A stretch of 64,000 nt of DNA from CAVWQV01 sp963757115 (GTDB lineage: Bacteria > Pseudomonadota > Alphaproteobacteria > Acetobacterales > Acetobacteraceae): contig CAVWQV010000011.1 of assembly GCA_963757115.1 (NCBI GenBank), forward strand, positions 118,821 to 182,820, read 5' to 3'. The position numbers were made by a program, and so were the translations under genes. Positions 38,083 to 46,486 of this stretch are shown here, piece by piece. The notes beneath the pieces were generated by a model. It did not search any database. It saw only the letters and a program-made list of their open reading frames with translations, and was not told the origin of the DNA. Numbering within the stretch: position 1 is the first letter of the stretch; the number at the start of each line of letters is the position of its first letter.

Positions 38083-39339
38083 ATGAACGCCCCCGTCCAC
38101 TACGACCCCGCATCCGATGCGTGGTCGACGCCGCTCGACAAGCTCGACGTCAGCCATCCGAAGATCTACCAGGACGACGTCTGGCCGCCGTATTTCGAGC
38201 GACTGCGACGGGAAGACCCGGTCCACTTCTGCGACAGCGCCCTATATGGCCCGTATTGGTCGGTAACGAAGTACAAGGACATCATGGGGGTTGAGACGAA
38301 CCATCAGGTATTCTCGTCCGACGCCATGCTCGGCGGCATCGCCATACGCGACCCCGAGATGGAGTTCCGCCGCCCGAGCTTCATCTCGATGGACCCGCCA
38401 AAGCACGACGAGCAGCGCAAGGTGGTGCAGCCGATCGTGGCACCGTTGAACCTGCAGAACTTCGCCGGCACGATCCGCGAGCGCGCCGGCCGCATCCTGG
38501 ACAGCCTGCCGCGCGGCGAGACGTTCAATTGGGTGGACAAGGTCTCGATCGAGCTCACGGTGCAGATGCTCGCGACATTGTTCGACTTCCCGTTCGAGGA
38601 GCGCCGCAAGCTGATCTACTGGTCGGACGTCGCGATCGTGGACATCAACGCGGGTACCGAGATCGACAGCGACGCCAAGCGGCTTGCGGTGCTGCAGGAA
38701 GCGCTCGACTACTTCACGGCACTGTTCATCGAGCGACAGCAACAGTCGCCGCGGCCTGACCTGATCTCCATGCTGGCGCACGGCGGCGCGACGCGCGACA
38801 TCATCGAGCGCCCGCAGGAGTTCCTCGGCAACCTCCAGCTGCTCATCGTCGGCGGCAACGACACCACGCGGAACTCGATCTCGGGCGGCGTGTGGGCGCT
38901 CAACAAGCATCCGGCCGAGTACCAGAAGCTTCGCGACAATCCCGGCCTTATCCCTAGCATGGTGCCGGAGATCATCCGCTGGCAGACGCCCGTCGTGCAC
39001 ATGCGGCGCACCGCACTTGCTGACGCCGAGATTGGCGGCAAGCCGATCAGCAAGGGCGACAAGGTCGTGATGTGGTACATCTCCGGCAATCGCGACGAGG
39101 AGGCGATCGAACGGCCAAACGAGTTCATCATCGATCGCGCACGGGCTCGCCAGCACCTTTCGTTCGGGTTCGGCATTCACCGCTGCGTCGGCAACCGGCT
39201 CGCCGAACTCCAGCTCACCATCCTCTGGGAAGAGATCATGAAGCGGTTCCCGAAGATCGAGCTAATGGGGGAGCCGAAGCGCACCTACTCCAACTTCATC
39301 CACGGCATCAGCGAGCTGCCGGTGCGGATACCGGCCTAG
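38083..39339 (+). CDS. cytochrome P450, CYP153-like (second of four)
   Basis: An intact 418-residue frame starting 33 bases after the first P450. Motifs are GGNDTTRNS from residue 257, PEIIRWQTPVVHMRRTAL (ExxR) and FGFGIHRCVGNRLAEL with axial Cys368. The N-terminus STPLDKLDVSHPKIYQDDVW and ISMDPPKHDEQRKVVQPIV match the CYP153 pattern. It has VVHMRRT where the first copy has LAYMRRT, so substrate contacts may differ. It depends on the shared ferredoxin and reductase. A REP-like palindrome follows its stop. Confidence 0.92.
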   Translation: MNAPVHYDPASDAWSTPLDKLDVSHPKIYQDDVWPPYFERLRREDPVHFCDSALYGPYWSVTKYKDIMGVETNHQVFSSDAMLGGIAIRDPEMEFRRPSFISMDPPKHDEQRKVVQPIVAPLNLQNFAGTIRERAGRILDSLPRGETFNWVDKVSIELTVQMLATLFDFPFEERRKLIYWSDVAIVDINAGTEIDSDAKRLAVLQEALDYFTALFIERQQQSPRPDLISMLAHGGATRDIIERPQEFLGNLQLLIVGGNDTTRNSISGGVWALNKHPAEYQKLRDNPGLIPSMVPEIIRWQTPVVHMRRTALADAEIGGKPISKGDKVVMWYISGNRDEEAIERPNEFIIDRARARQHLSFGFGIHRCVGNRLAELQLTILWEEIMKRFPKIELMGEPKRTYSNFIHGISELPVRIPA

Positions 39340-39356
39340 ACGACCGCCACTTTCTC

Positions 39357-39387
39357 CGTCATCTCCGGGCTTGACCCGGGGATGACG
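39357..39387. repeat. REP-like palindrome
   Basis: CGTCATCTCCGGG and CCCGGGGATGACG form a 13-base inverted repeat with one mismatch around CTTGA. This CGTCATCCCCGGG-type unit is a common dispersed extragenic palindrome in alphaproteobacteria. It lies between the second and third P450 genes and may stabilise or punctuate the mRNA. Confidence 0.72.
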
Positions 39388-39441
39388 ACCTAAAAATAGC
39401 CGAGCGGCAAGACAACCCGGCCACGGCCTTGGAGGAACAAC

Positions 39442-40699
39442 ATGAACGCACCGGTCAGCTACGACCCGTCGGTCGAGGCCTGGTCGATGCCGCTCGACCG
39501 CATCGACGTCAGCGACCCTAGGCTATATCAAGATGACACGTGGCGGCCCTACTTCGCCCGGCTGCGGCGGGATGACCCGGTGCACTGGACCGAAAACGGC
39601 ATGTACGGGGCATACTGGTCGGTCACCAAGTACCCGCGACATCATGGCGGTCGACACCAACCAGCACGCCTTCTCATCCGACGCCATGTTCGGCGGCGTC
39701 GTGCTCGGCGACGTCTCGCCCGACATGCGCCGCCCGAGCTTCATTACGATGGATCCGCCGAAGCACGACGAGCAGCGCCGCGTTGTCTCGCCTATCGTGG
39801 CGCCGGGAAATCTCGCCAATCTGTCAAGCACCATCCGCGAACGGGCGGCGCGCATCCTTGACGGGCTGCCGCGCGGCGAAACGTTCGACTGGGTGGACCG
39901 CGTCTCCGTCGAGCTGACTACCCAGATGCTCGCGACCCTATTCGACTTTCCGTGGGAGGAGCGGCGTCGCCTGACCTATTGGTCCAACGTTGCAACAGTG
40001 AATACGCGGGCCGGCACCGCCATCGACTTGCAGGCAAAGCGCGACGCGGTGCTGCAAGAGGCCGCCGCCTACTTCAAGGAGCTTTTCTACCAGCGTCAGG
40101 GCCAGCCGCCGCGGCCGGATCTGATCTCCATGCTGGCGCACGGCGAGGCGACTCGTGATCTGCCGTCCCGCCCCGCCGAGTTCCTCGGCAATCTCCTGCT
40201 GCTGATCGTCGGCGGCAATGACACGACGCGGAACTCTATCTCCGGAGGCTTGCTGGCGCTCAACCAGTTCCCCGACGAGTACCGCAAGTTGCGGGCGAAC
40301 CCCGCGCTGGTTCCGAAGCTGGTATCGGAAATCCTGCGCTGGCAGACACCGGTGATCCACATGCGCCGCACGGCGCTGGCCGACACGGAGGTGGGCGGCA
40401 AAACCATCCGGCGCGGCCAGAAGGTCGCCATGTGGTATATTTCCGGCAACCGAGACGAGGAAGCGATCGAGCGAGCCGACGAGTTCGTCATCGACCGCGC
40501 CCGGCCGCGCCAGCATCTGTCGTTCGGCTTCGGTATCCACCGCTGCGTCGGCAACCGGCTGGCCGAGCTGCAGCTCACCATACTTTGGGAGGAAATCCTG
40601 AAGCGCTTTCCGCCGATCGAGGTGATGGGCGAGCCGACCCGGCTCTACTCCAACGTGCTGCGGACGATCAGCACACTGCCCGTCCGCATCCCCGCGTGA
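39442..40699 (+). CDS. cytochrome P450, CYP153-like (third of four; one frameshift)
   Basis: The N-terminus MNAPVSYDPSVEAWSMPLDR to YWSVTKY is in one frame. An extra C in the CCC at about 39632 shifts it, and DIMAVDTNQHAFSSDAMFGG through the stop at 40699 is in the next frame. Repaired length is about 419 residues. GGNDTTRNS, SEILRWQTPVIHMRRTAL and FGFGIHRCVGNRLAEL are all intact, so the protein would be functional if the C were an error. GGAGGAA precedes the ATG. It is closest in wording to the second copy. Confidence 0.88.
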
Positions 40700-40738
40700 A
40701 TCAGCCGTCCTCACCGGCGTGACTTTCATCATGGTCGT

Positions 40739-40758
40739 GCCCGCGAAAGCGGGCATCA
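40739..40758. repeat. second palindromic repeat in the P450 cluster
   Basis: GTGCCCGC-GAAA-GCGGGCAT: a 6-bp perfect core stem with GAAA tetraloop and flanking G-T/A-T extension. It resembles the CCCGCGAAAGCGGGC-type REP units of alphaproteobacteria and sits between the third and fourth P450 genes. No T-run follows. Confidence 0.6.
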
Positions 40759-40819
40759 GGCGACGACGAAGCGGCGAAAGCGTAACAACAGAATCGCAAG
40801 AAAGCAGGGACGAACGAGA

Positions 40820-42073
40820 ATGAACGTGATCGTGGCTCAGACGCCCGCCTCTGACGTCAGCTCGATCCCACTCGGCCAAATCGATGTCAGCGATCCCGCG
40901 ATCTACGAGCAGGACAACTGGCGACCTTATTTCGCGCGGCTGCGGCGCGAGGCGCCGGTGCACTACACCGCCGAGAGCCCGTTCGGGCCATATTGGTCGC
41001 TGTCGCGCTACAAGGACATCGTGCAGACGGAGGTCAACCACCACGTCTTTTCTTCGGACAACAATCTCGGCGGCATCCAGATCGAGGACCAGCCCAAGGA
41101 TCTTACCCGTCCGAGCTTCATCCGCATGGACCCACCGCGGCACGACGAGCAGCGCCGGGTGGTTAGCCCGATCGTCGCACCCGCCAACCTCGCCAACATG
41201 GAGGGGCTGATTCGCGAGCGTACCCGCCTGGTGCTCGACAGCCTCCCGCGTGGCGAGACGTTCGACTGGGTGGAACACGTGTCGGTGCCGCTGACCACCA
41301 TGATGCTGGCGACCTTGTTCGACTTCCCGTTCGAGGAACGGAGCAAGCTCACGTACTGGTCGGATGTCGCAATCTGCAACGTCCGCGCATCCGATGCACC
41401 CGTCCACTCGGAGGAGGAGCGGTTCGCCGTGCTGCGGGAGATGGCGGAATACATGTCGCGCCTGTGGAACGAACGCGCGGGCGCCCCGCCGCGATTTGAT
41501 CTCCTCTCCATGCTCGCGCATGGCGCATCGACCCGTGACCTGCCGTTGCGCGAGTTCATGGGCAACCTTGCGCTGCTCATTGTGGGCGGCAACGACACCA
41601 CGCGTAACTCGATGTCGGGCGGGCTGTGGGCACTGAGCCAGAACCCGGACCAATACGCCAAGCTGCGCGACAACCCGGCGCTCATCGCCAGCTTGGTGCC
41701 GGAGATCATCCGTTATCAAACGCCGGTCATCCACATGCGTCGCACCGCCCGCACCGATGTCGAGGTTGGAGGCAAGCGCATCCGCGCCGGCGAGAAGGTG
41801 GTGATGTGGTACATCTCGGGCAATCGCGACGAGGAGGCCATCGACCAGCCGGACCGCTTCGTCATCGACCGCGCCCGGCCGCGCGAGCACCTTTCGTTCG
41901 GCTTTGGCATCCATCGCTGCGTCGGCAATCGTCTGGCCGAGTTGCAGCTCCGGGTGCTCTGGGAAGAGCTGCTGCCGCGCTACCCGGTGGTTGAGGTGAT
42001 GGGACCGCCGCGGTGGGTGTACTCGAACTTCATCCACGGCATCCGGTCGTTGCCGGTGCAGATTCCGGCCTAA
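40820..42073 (+). CDS. cytochrome P450, CYP153-like (fourth of four)
   Basis: An intact 417-residue frame. The N-terminus SSIPLGQIDVSDPAIYEQDN and FGPYWSLSRYKDIVQTEVNH resembles reference CYP153A enzymes most among the four. Motifs are GGNDTTRNSMSGG from residue 256, PEIIRYQTPVIHMRRTAR and FGFGIHRCVGNRLAELQ with axial Cys367. MVVSPIV-type wording is RRVVSPIVAPANL. The gene is the last of the cluster and meets the TetR gene tail to tail. Confidence 0.92.
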   Translation: MNVIVAQTPASDVSSIPLGQIDVSDPAIYEQDNWRPYFARLRREAPVHYTAESPFGPYWSLSRYKDIVQTEVNHHVFSSDNNLGGIQIEDQPKDLTRPSFIRMDPPRHDEQRRVVSPIVAPANLANMEGLIRERTRLVLDSLPRGETFDWVEHVSVPLTTMMLATLFDFPFEERSKLTYWSDVAICNVRASDAPVHSEEERFAVLREMAEYMSRLWNERAGAPPRFDLLSMLAHGASTRDLPLREFMGNLALLIVGGNDTTRNSMSGGLWALSQNPDQYAKLRDNPALIASLVPEIIRYQTPVIHMRRTARTDVEVGGKRIRAGEKVVMWYISGNRDEEAIDQPDRFVIDRARPREHLSFGFGIHRCVGNRLAELQLRVLWEELLPRYPVVEVMGPPRWVYSNFIHGIRSLPVQIPA

Positions 42074-42798
42074 CGGTCGACCGCTCGCCCGATCCCCTCC
42101 CCCAAGCGGGAGAGCGCTTTGCTGCTTCCTCTCCCGCCTGCGCCTTGGAAAGTGCGGCGCGACGGGGGTCTTCGATCCCACGAAGGATCAACTGCACCAC
42201 GAAATCCGCCGCGGCTTCCATATCGGGCGGGCTGCGCCGCAGCATTGTGGCGCCCACCTCGCGCGCCACGCCGATGATGGCCGCCGCGAGATACGCCGGT
42301 GTCGAGCGGCGGCAGCAAGCCGTGCTCCACCACCATCGCCACCGACGACTCCACCTCATGGTAAACTGCGCGGTGCGCCGGCGTTTCGAAGCGCACGCGC
42401 GTCCGAGGTCCCGATGATGGCGGGCGTTGCGGGCCGCGGTTCGCATGCTCGTCGCAGATAAACCGGAAATAGGCGCGGACGATGCCACCGAGATACGCCG
42501 GAAAATCCGTCGCTTGCTCGCGGCATGCCTCCAAGGGCGGGCGGAGGCGGTCCGCCGCGTCGGCGGCCAGTGCCTTCGCCACTTCCTCCTTCGAGCGGAA
42601 GTAGTTGTAGAACGTCCCGGAGGCGAGACCGGTGCGGCGGATTATGTCGCGCACGCCCGCGGCCTCGTAGCCGAGTTCCGCGAACACCTCGCGCGCTGCC
42701 GTCAGGATGGCCTGGCGATTGAGCGCCTTGACCCGCTCGCGCCTGCCGCCGGCGCTGGCTTTCGGCGTGCTCGCGGCTGCACGATCGAGCGCGGTCAC
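42030..42798 (-). CDS. TetR/AcrR-family transcriptional regulator (frameshifted)
   Basis: Starts with GTG at 42798 inside the stop of the upstream small ORF (GTGA overlap). The N-terminal helix-turn-helix is clear: ILTAAREVFAELGYEAAGVR and DIIRRTGLASGTFYNYFRSK. The ligand domain continues with AYFRFICDEHANR, a doubtful stretch, RVRFETPAHRAVYHEVESSV and MVVEHGLLPPLD. The frame changes near 42305 to AYLAAAIIGVAREVGATMLR, MEAAADFVVQLILRGI and a stop at 42030. Such repressors often control adjacent oxidation genes, and this one faces the P450 cluster end to end, so a role there is possible but not shown. Confidence 0.78.
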
Positions 42799-43004
42799 TG
42801 CTTTGCCTTCTCGCCCTCTCGAATGAGTTGCTTGAGCAGCGCGCGCGCGGTCGCCAGCGTGTTCACCCCACCGCGCTGGGTTGTCCTTTCGCCGTACGCG
42901 GGATGCCAGACGGTGATGACGCCATGCCGATCTGCCGTGTAGCGGCCTTTGTGCACAGCGCCTCCCACCTGCGCGATCACCTCCTCACCTTCATTCTCCC
43001 GCAT
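42795..43004 (-). CDS. 69-residue conserved-looking protein between maeB and tetR
   Basis: ATG at 43004 lies 4 bases after the malic enzyme stop. The protein reads MRENEGEEVIAQVGGAVHKG, RYTADRHGVITVWHPAYGER and TLATARALLKQLIREGEKAK. It overlaps the GTG start of the TetR gene, so all three genes are coupled. A beta-rich start and a helical tail are likely; no family recognised. Confidence 0.6.
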   Translation of the reverse strand: MRENEGEEVIAQVGGAVHKGRYTADRHGVITVWHPAYGERTTQRGGVNTLATARALLKQLIREGEKAKQ

Positions 43005-43008
43005 CGGC

Positions 43009-45333
43009 TCAAACCGCCGCCAGACCGCGGGCAACGGCCTCGGGCGGCACCGCCTCCGACTGCTCGATCTTGGCCTGCGCCGCCTGTGCCGAGAGTGCCG
43101 ACAGGTTGACGATGCCGCGCGCTGTGACGCTCGGCACGAGCACGTGGATCGGCTTCGACATACCGAGCAGCATCGGCCCAATCGGCAAGCCGTTGGCGGC
43201 AGCCTTCAGCATGTTGAACGCGATATGCGCCGCATCCAGGGTCGGCATGACCAGGAGATTAGCCGTGCCGGAGAGTTTGCTATCTGGCACCGCGCGGTCA
43301 CGGATCGCCTCGGACAGCGCCGCGTCGGCGTGCATCTCGCCGTCAATCTCAAGTTCGGGAGCACGGGCTCGGATCAGTCCGAGTGCCAAGCGCATTTTCC
43401 GCGCCGAGGCCGAGTTGCTCGCGCCGAAGCTCGAATGCGACAACAGCGCCGCCTTCGGCATGATGCCGAAATCCCGCACCGCCTCGGCGGCGAGCACCGT
43501 CATCTCACAAATCTGCTCGGCCGTGGGATCGACGATCATGTGGGTGTCGCAGACGAACAGCGCACCCGCTTGCAGGATAAGGCAGGACAGCGCGTAAACT
43601 CGCGACGCGCCGGGGCAGCGCGGAATGATCGGCAGCACGTATTGGATTTGCCGCCACCAGTTGCCGCTGCCGCCGCATATCGCCGCGTCGGCGTGGCCGG
43701 CGTGCAGCAGCATGGCGGCGGCAACCGAGCTGCGCGTGGCCACCCGCCGGGCTGCCGCCTCGGGTGGCGCGCCTCGGCGGCCGGCCAGGAGCTGATAGTC
43801 GGGAACAAGCGAGGCGAACACAGCGGCATCCTCGGTCGGGTCGAGCACACGCACCGTTTCGCGCAGGTCCATGCGGAGGCCCATCTCGCGCACGCGCCCC
43901 TCGATGACCGCGCGACGCCCGATCACGATGGGGATTGCGATGTTGTCGTCCACGATCGTCTGCACGGCCCGCAGCACGCGCTCGTCTTCGCCCTCGCCGT
44001 ACACGATGCGCTTGGGCTGCTTGCGCGCCGCCTCGAACACCGGACGCATGAGCTGGCCCGAGCGGTAGACGAAGCGCTTCAGGTCCTCCCGGTACGCGTC
44101 GAAGTCGAGGATGGGACGGCGAGCGACGCCGCTCGCCATCGCGGCCTGGGCCACTGCCGGAGCGATCTGCAGTATCAGCCGCGGGTCGAACGGTTTCGGG
44201 ATGATGTAGTCCGGCCCGAACACGGGCGCCGCGCCGCCGTAGGCCGCCGCGACCACCTCGCTCGCCTCCATCCGGGCGAGCTCGGCGATAGCGTGGACGG
44301 CGGCGAGCTTCATCGGCTCGTTGATCTGGCGGGCGCCGACATCGAGCGCGCCCCGGAAGATGAACGGAAAGCAGAGGACGTTGTTGACCTGGTTCGGGTA
44401 GTCGCTCCGCCCGGTGGCCACGATGGCGTCGGGGCGGGCGGCCCGAACCGCTTCCGGAAGGATCTCGGGTTCGGGGTTGGCGAGCGCCAGGATCAGGGGC
44501 TTGGCGGCGAACGAACCGAGCCACTCGGCCTTGAGCACGCGTGGGGCGGACAGGCCGAGAAACACATCGGCACCTTGCAGCGCATCCCGCAGGCTGCGCG
44601 CTTCCGTCGGGCGCGCATAGCCGGCGAGCTTGGGGTCGAGCCCTTCGCGCCCCTCGTAGACCACGCCCTGAATGTCCGTGAGTACCACGCTGGCGCGGGG
44701 CAGCCCCATGGCGAACAGGAGGTCGATGCAGGCTAGCGCCGCGGCACCGGCACCCGAGGTGACGACGCGGACGTCGGCGAGCCGCTTGCCCTGCAGGACG
44801 AGGCCGTTGTGGACGGCTGCGGCGACGGTGATGGCGGTGCCGTGCTGGTCGTCGTGAAACACCGGGATGTTCATGCGGGCGCGGAGTTCGGCCTCCACGA
44901 TGAAGCACTCGGGCGCTTTGATATCTTCGAGATTGATTGCGCCGAAGGTCGGCTCGAGCGCGGCCACCACGTCGCAGAATCGCGCGGGTTCGGCGGCATC
45001 GACCTCGATGTCGAACACGTCGATGCCCGCGAACTTCTTGAACAGCACCGCCTTGCCTTCCATCACCGGCTTGCCGGCGAGTGCCCCGATGTTGCCGAGG
45101 CCGAGGACGGCGGTGCCGTTGGAGATCACCGCGACCAGGTTGCCGCGCGCGGTGTAGTCGTAGGCGGTCTCGGGATCGGCGACGATTGCCTCGCAAGCGG
45201 CAGCAACGCCCGGGGAGTAGGCGAGGGCGAGGTCGCGCTGGGTGGCCATGCGCTTAGTGGGCTCGACCTGCAATTTACCCGCTCGCGGGAAGCGGTGATA
45301 GTCGAGCGCCGCCTTCCGGAAGTCGTCGTCCAT
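43009..45333 (-). CDS. maeB: NADP-dependent malic enzyme with phosphotransacetylase-like C-terminal domain
   Basis: About 774 residues, normal for MaeB. The malic domain has ALAYSPGVAAACEAIVADPE, YTARGNLVAVISNGTAVLGL, KPVMEGKAVLFKKFAGIDVF, EDIKAPECFIVE and VFHDDQHGTAITVAAAV. The NAD(P)-binding domain has VVTSGAGAAALACIDLL. From about residue 430 a phosphotransacetylase-like domain follows (RIVYGEGEDERVLRAVQTIV, LSHSSFGASNSASARKMRLA). It decarboxylates malate to pyruvate; the extra domain binds acetyl-CoA as an allosteric signal. ATG 45333 rather than 45339 was chosen because GGAGG is 9 bases from it. First gene of the maeB-orf-tetR unit. Confidence 0.94.
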   Translation of the reverse strand: MDDDFRKAALDYHRFPRAGKLQVEPTKRMATQRDLALAYSPGVAAACEAIVADPETAYDYTARGNLVAVISNGTAVLGLGNIGALAGKPVMEGKAVLFKKFAGIDVFDIEVDAAEPARFCDVVAALEPTFGAINLEDIKAPECFIVEAELRARMNIPVFHDDQHGTAITVAAAVHNGLVLQGKRLADVRVVTSGAGAAALACIDLLFAMGLPRASVVLTDIQGVVYEGREGLDPKLAGYARPTEARSLRDALQGADVFLGLSAPRVLKAEWLGSFAAKPLILALANPEPEILPEAVRAARPDAIVATGRSDYPNQVNNVLCFPFIFRGALDVGARQINEPMKLAAVHAIAELARMEASEVVAAAYGGAAPVFGPDYIIPKPFDPRLILQIAPAVAQAAMASGVARRPILDFDAYREDLKRFVYRSGQLMRPVFEAARKQPKRIVYGEGEDERVLRAVQTIVDDNIAIPIVIGRRAVIEGRVREMGLRMDLRETVRVLDPTEDAAVFASLVPDYQLLAGRRGAPPEAAARRVATRSSVAAAMLLHAGHADAAICGGSGNWWRQIQYVLPIIPRCPGASRVYALSCLILQAGALFVCDTHMIVDPTAEQICEMTVLAAEAVRDFGIMPKAALLSHSSFGASNSASARKMRLALGLIRARAPELEIDGEMHADAALSEAIRDRAVPDSKLSGTANLLVMPTLDAAHIAFNMLKAAANGLPIGPMLLGMSKPIHVLVPSVTARGIVNLSALSAQAAQAKIEQSEAVPPEAVARGLAAV

Positions 45334-45421
45334 CGCCATCTCCCTCCGCTCGGGCTACAGCATGTGCGCCCGACGGAACGCAAGCAACGCGGGCCGCGCG
45401 AAGGGGAGCTCATTCGGGGAA

Positions 45422-45504
45422 TGCGGTCGAGAAGACTCGAACTTCCACGGGGTTTCCCCCACAAGCACCTCAAGCTTGCGCGTCTACCATTCCGCCACGA
45501 CCGC
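45422..45504 (-). tRNA. tRNA-Leu (anticodon GAG)
   Basis: The minus strand gives a full cloverleaf with a long variable arm. The acceptor stem is GCGGTCG/CGACCGC with discriminator A. The anticodon arm is CAAGC-TTGAGGT-GCTTG with anticodon GAG (codon CUC). The T-loop is GTTCGAGTC. CCA is not encoded. The long variable arm and anticodon agree on leucine. It lies between maeB and lipB. Confidence 0.95.
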
Positions 45505-45528
45505 ACTGCGGGCGGCGGGATATAGCGG

Positions 45529-46227
45529 ATGCTTGACCGGGCATCAATCGCCGCCGCGACGCCCGAGTGGCGCCGCACCTCGGGGCTCACCCCCTACCCC
45601 GAGGCGTTGCGTCTCATGGAAGCCCGCGTCGCCGCCATACGGGCCGGAACGGCAGGCGAGCTGGCCTGGCTGGTGGAGCATCCGCCGCTCTATACGGCCG
45701 GAACCTCGGCGCGCCCCGAAGACCTGCTGGCTCCGGCGCGGCTGCCGGTGTTCCCGGCGGGGCGGGGGGGCCAGTGGACCTATCACGGTCCCGGCCAGCG
45801 AACGGCGTACGTCATGCTCGACCTCGAGCGTCGTCACGGGCTGGTCAACGCCCGGGACGTTCGCTGCTATGTTTGGGGACTGGAAGAGTGGCTCATCCGC
45901 GCGCTCCGCACGCTTGGCGTCGCGGGCGAGCGCCGGCCAGGCCGGGTCGGCATCTGGGTGGCGGAACCGGCGGGCTCGGGCGAAGCCAAGATCGCCGCGA
46001 TCGGCGTCCGGGTCACGCGCTGGGTGAGCTGGCACGGCGTCGCGTTGAATGTCAGCCCGGACCTCGGCCAGTTCGGCGGCATCGTGCCATGCGGCCTCCC
46101 CTACCACGAGGTCACGAGCCTGCACGCGCGCGGCATTCCGGTTTCCATGGACGAGACCGATGCCGCGTTGCGCGCCGCCTGGACTGAAGTCTTCGACCAC
46201 CGGTACGTAGAGATTACCATTCGATGA
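45529..46227 (+). CDS. lipB: LipB, octanoyl-[acyl-carrier-protein]:protein N-octanoyltransferase
   Basis: A 232-residue intact frame. Motifs are PPLYTAGTSARPEDLL, RGGQWTYHGPGQRTAYVMLD, KIAAIGVRVTRWVSWHGVAL with the catalytic Lys, and IVPCGLPYHEVTSL with the catalytic Cys. It moves octanoate from acyl-ACP to lipoyl domains of 2-oxoacid dehydrogenases in the cytoplasm, the first step of lipoate synthesis. It starts just after the tRNA-Leu gene on the opposite strand. No lipA neighbour is seen in the window. Confidence 0.94.
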   Translation: MLDRASIAAATPEWRRTSGLTPYPEALRLMEARVAAIRAGTAGELAWLVEHPPLYTAGTSARPEDLLAPARLPVFPAGRGGQWTYHGPGQRTAYVMLDLERRHGLVNARDVRCYVWGLEEWLIRALRTLGVAGERRPGRVGIWVAEPAGSGEAKIAAIGVRVTRWVSWHGVALNVSPDLGQFGGIVPCGLPYHEVTSLHARGIPVSMDETDAALRAAWTEVFDHRYVEITIR

Positions 46228-46486
46228 CGGACTTCATCTACTTACCGCAGGGCAGGATGCCGCGAGGGCGCCCGTTTTGCTTTCCACCACTGATTGGCAT
46301 CGATGAGACACCACCCGGTGTGGCTGTGGCAAGTGCGACACAGCCGCTAACTATGTCCTGTAAACACGGAAACATAGGCTGTAATTCTCCGGGGATTGCG
46401 TTCACTTGACACCGTAACAGAGCGAGACGGTTCACCGGCGGGGTGTCCGCCGTCGCGTTCAGGGTGCGAACGAGGAGTTGGGCGAA

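Noticed and set aside
39938..42181. Long open frame on the minus strand across the third and fourth P450 genes
   Set aside because: It is the antisense shadow of high-GC P450 genes. It has no recognisable motif, and the plus strand carries conserved heme and I-helix motifs throughout.
42949..44736. Long open plus-strand frame over the malic enzyme gene
   Set aside because: Antisense of maeB, whose motifs are complete on the minus strand. The His/Arg-rich translation is typical of a shadow frame.
46228..46486. Promoter with TTGACA before the first OmpA gene
   Set aside because: A TTGACA lies near 46406, but no acceptable -10 box stands at the right distance.
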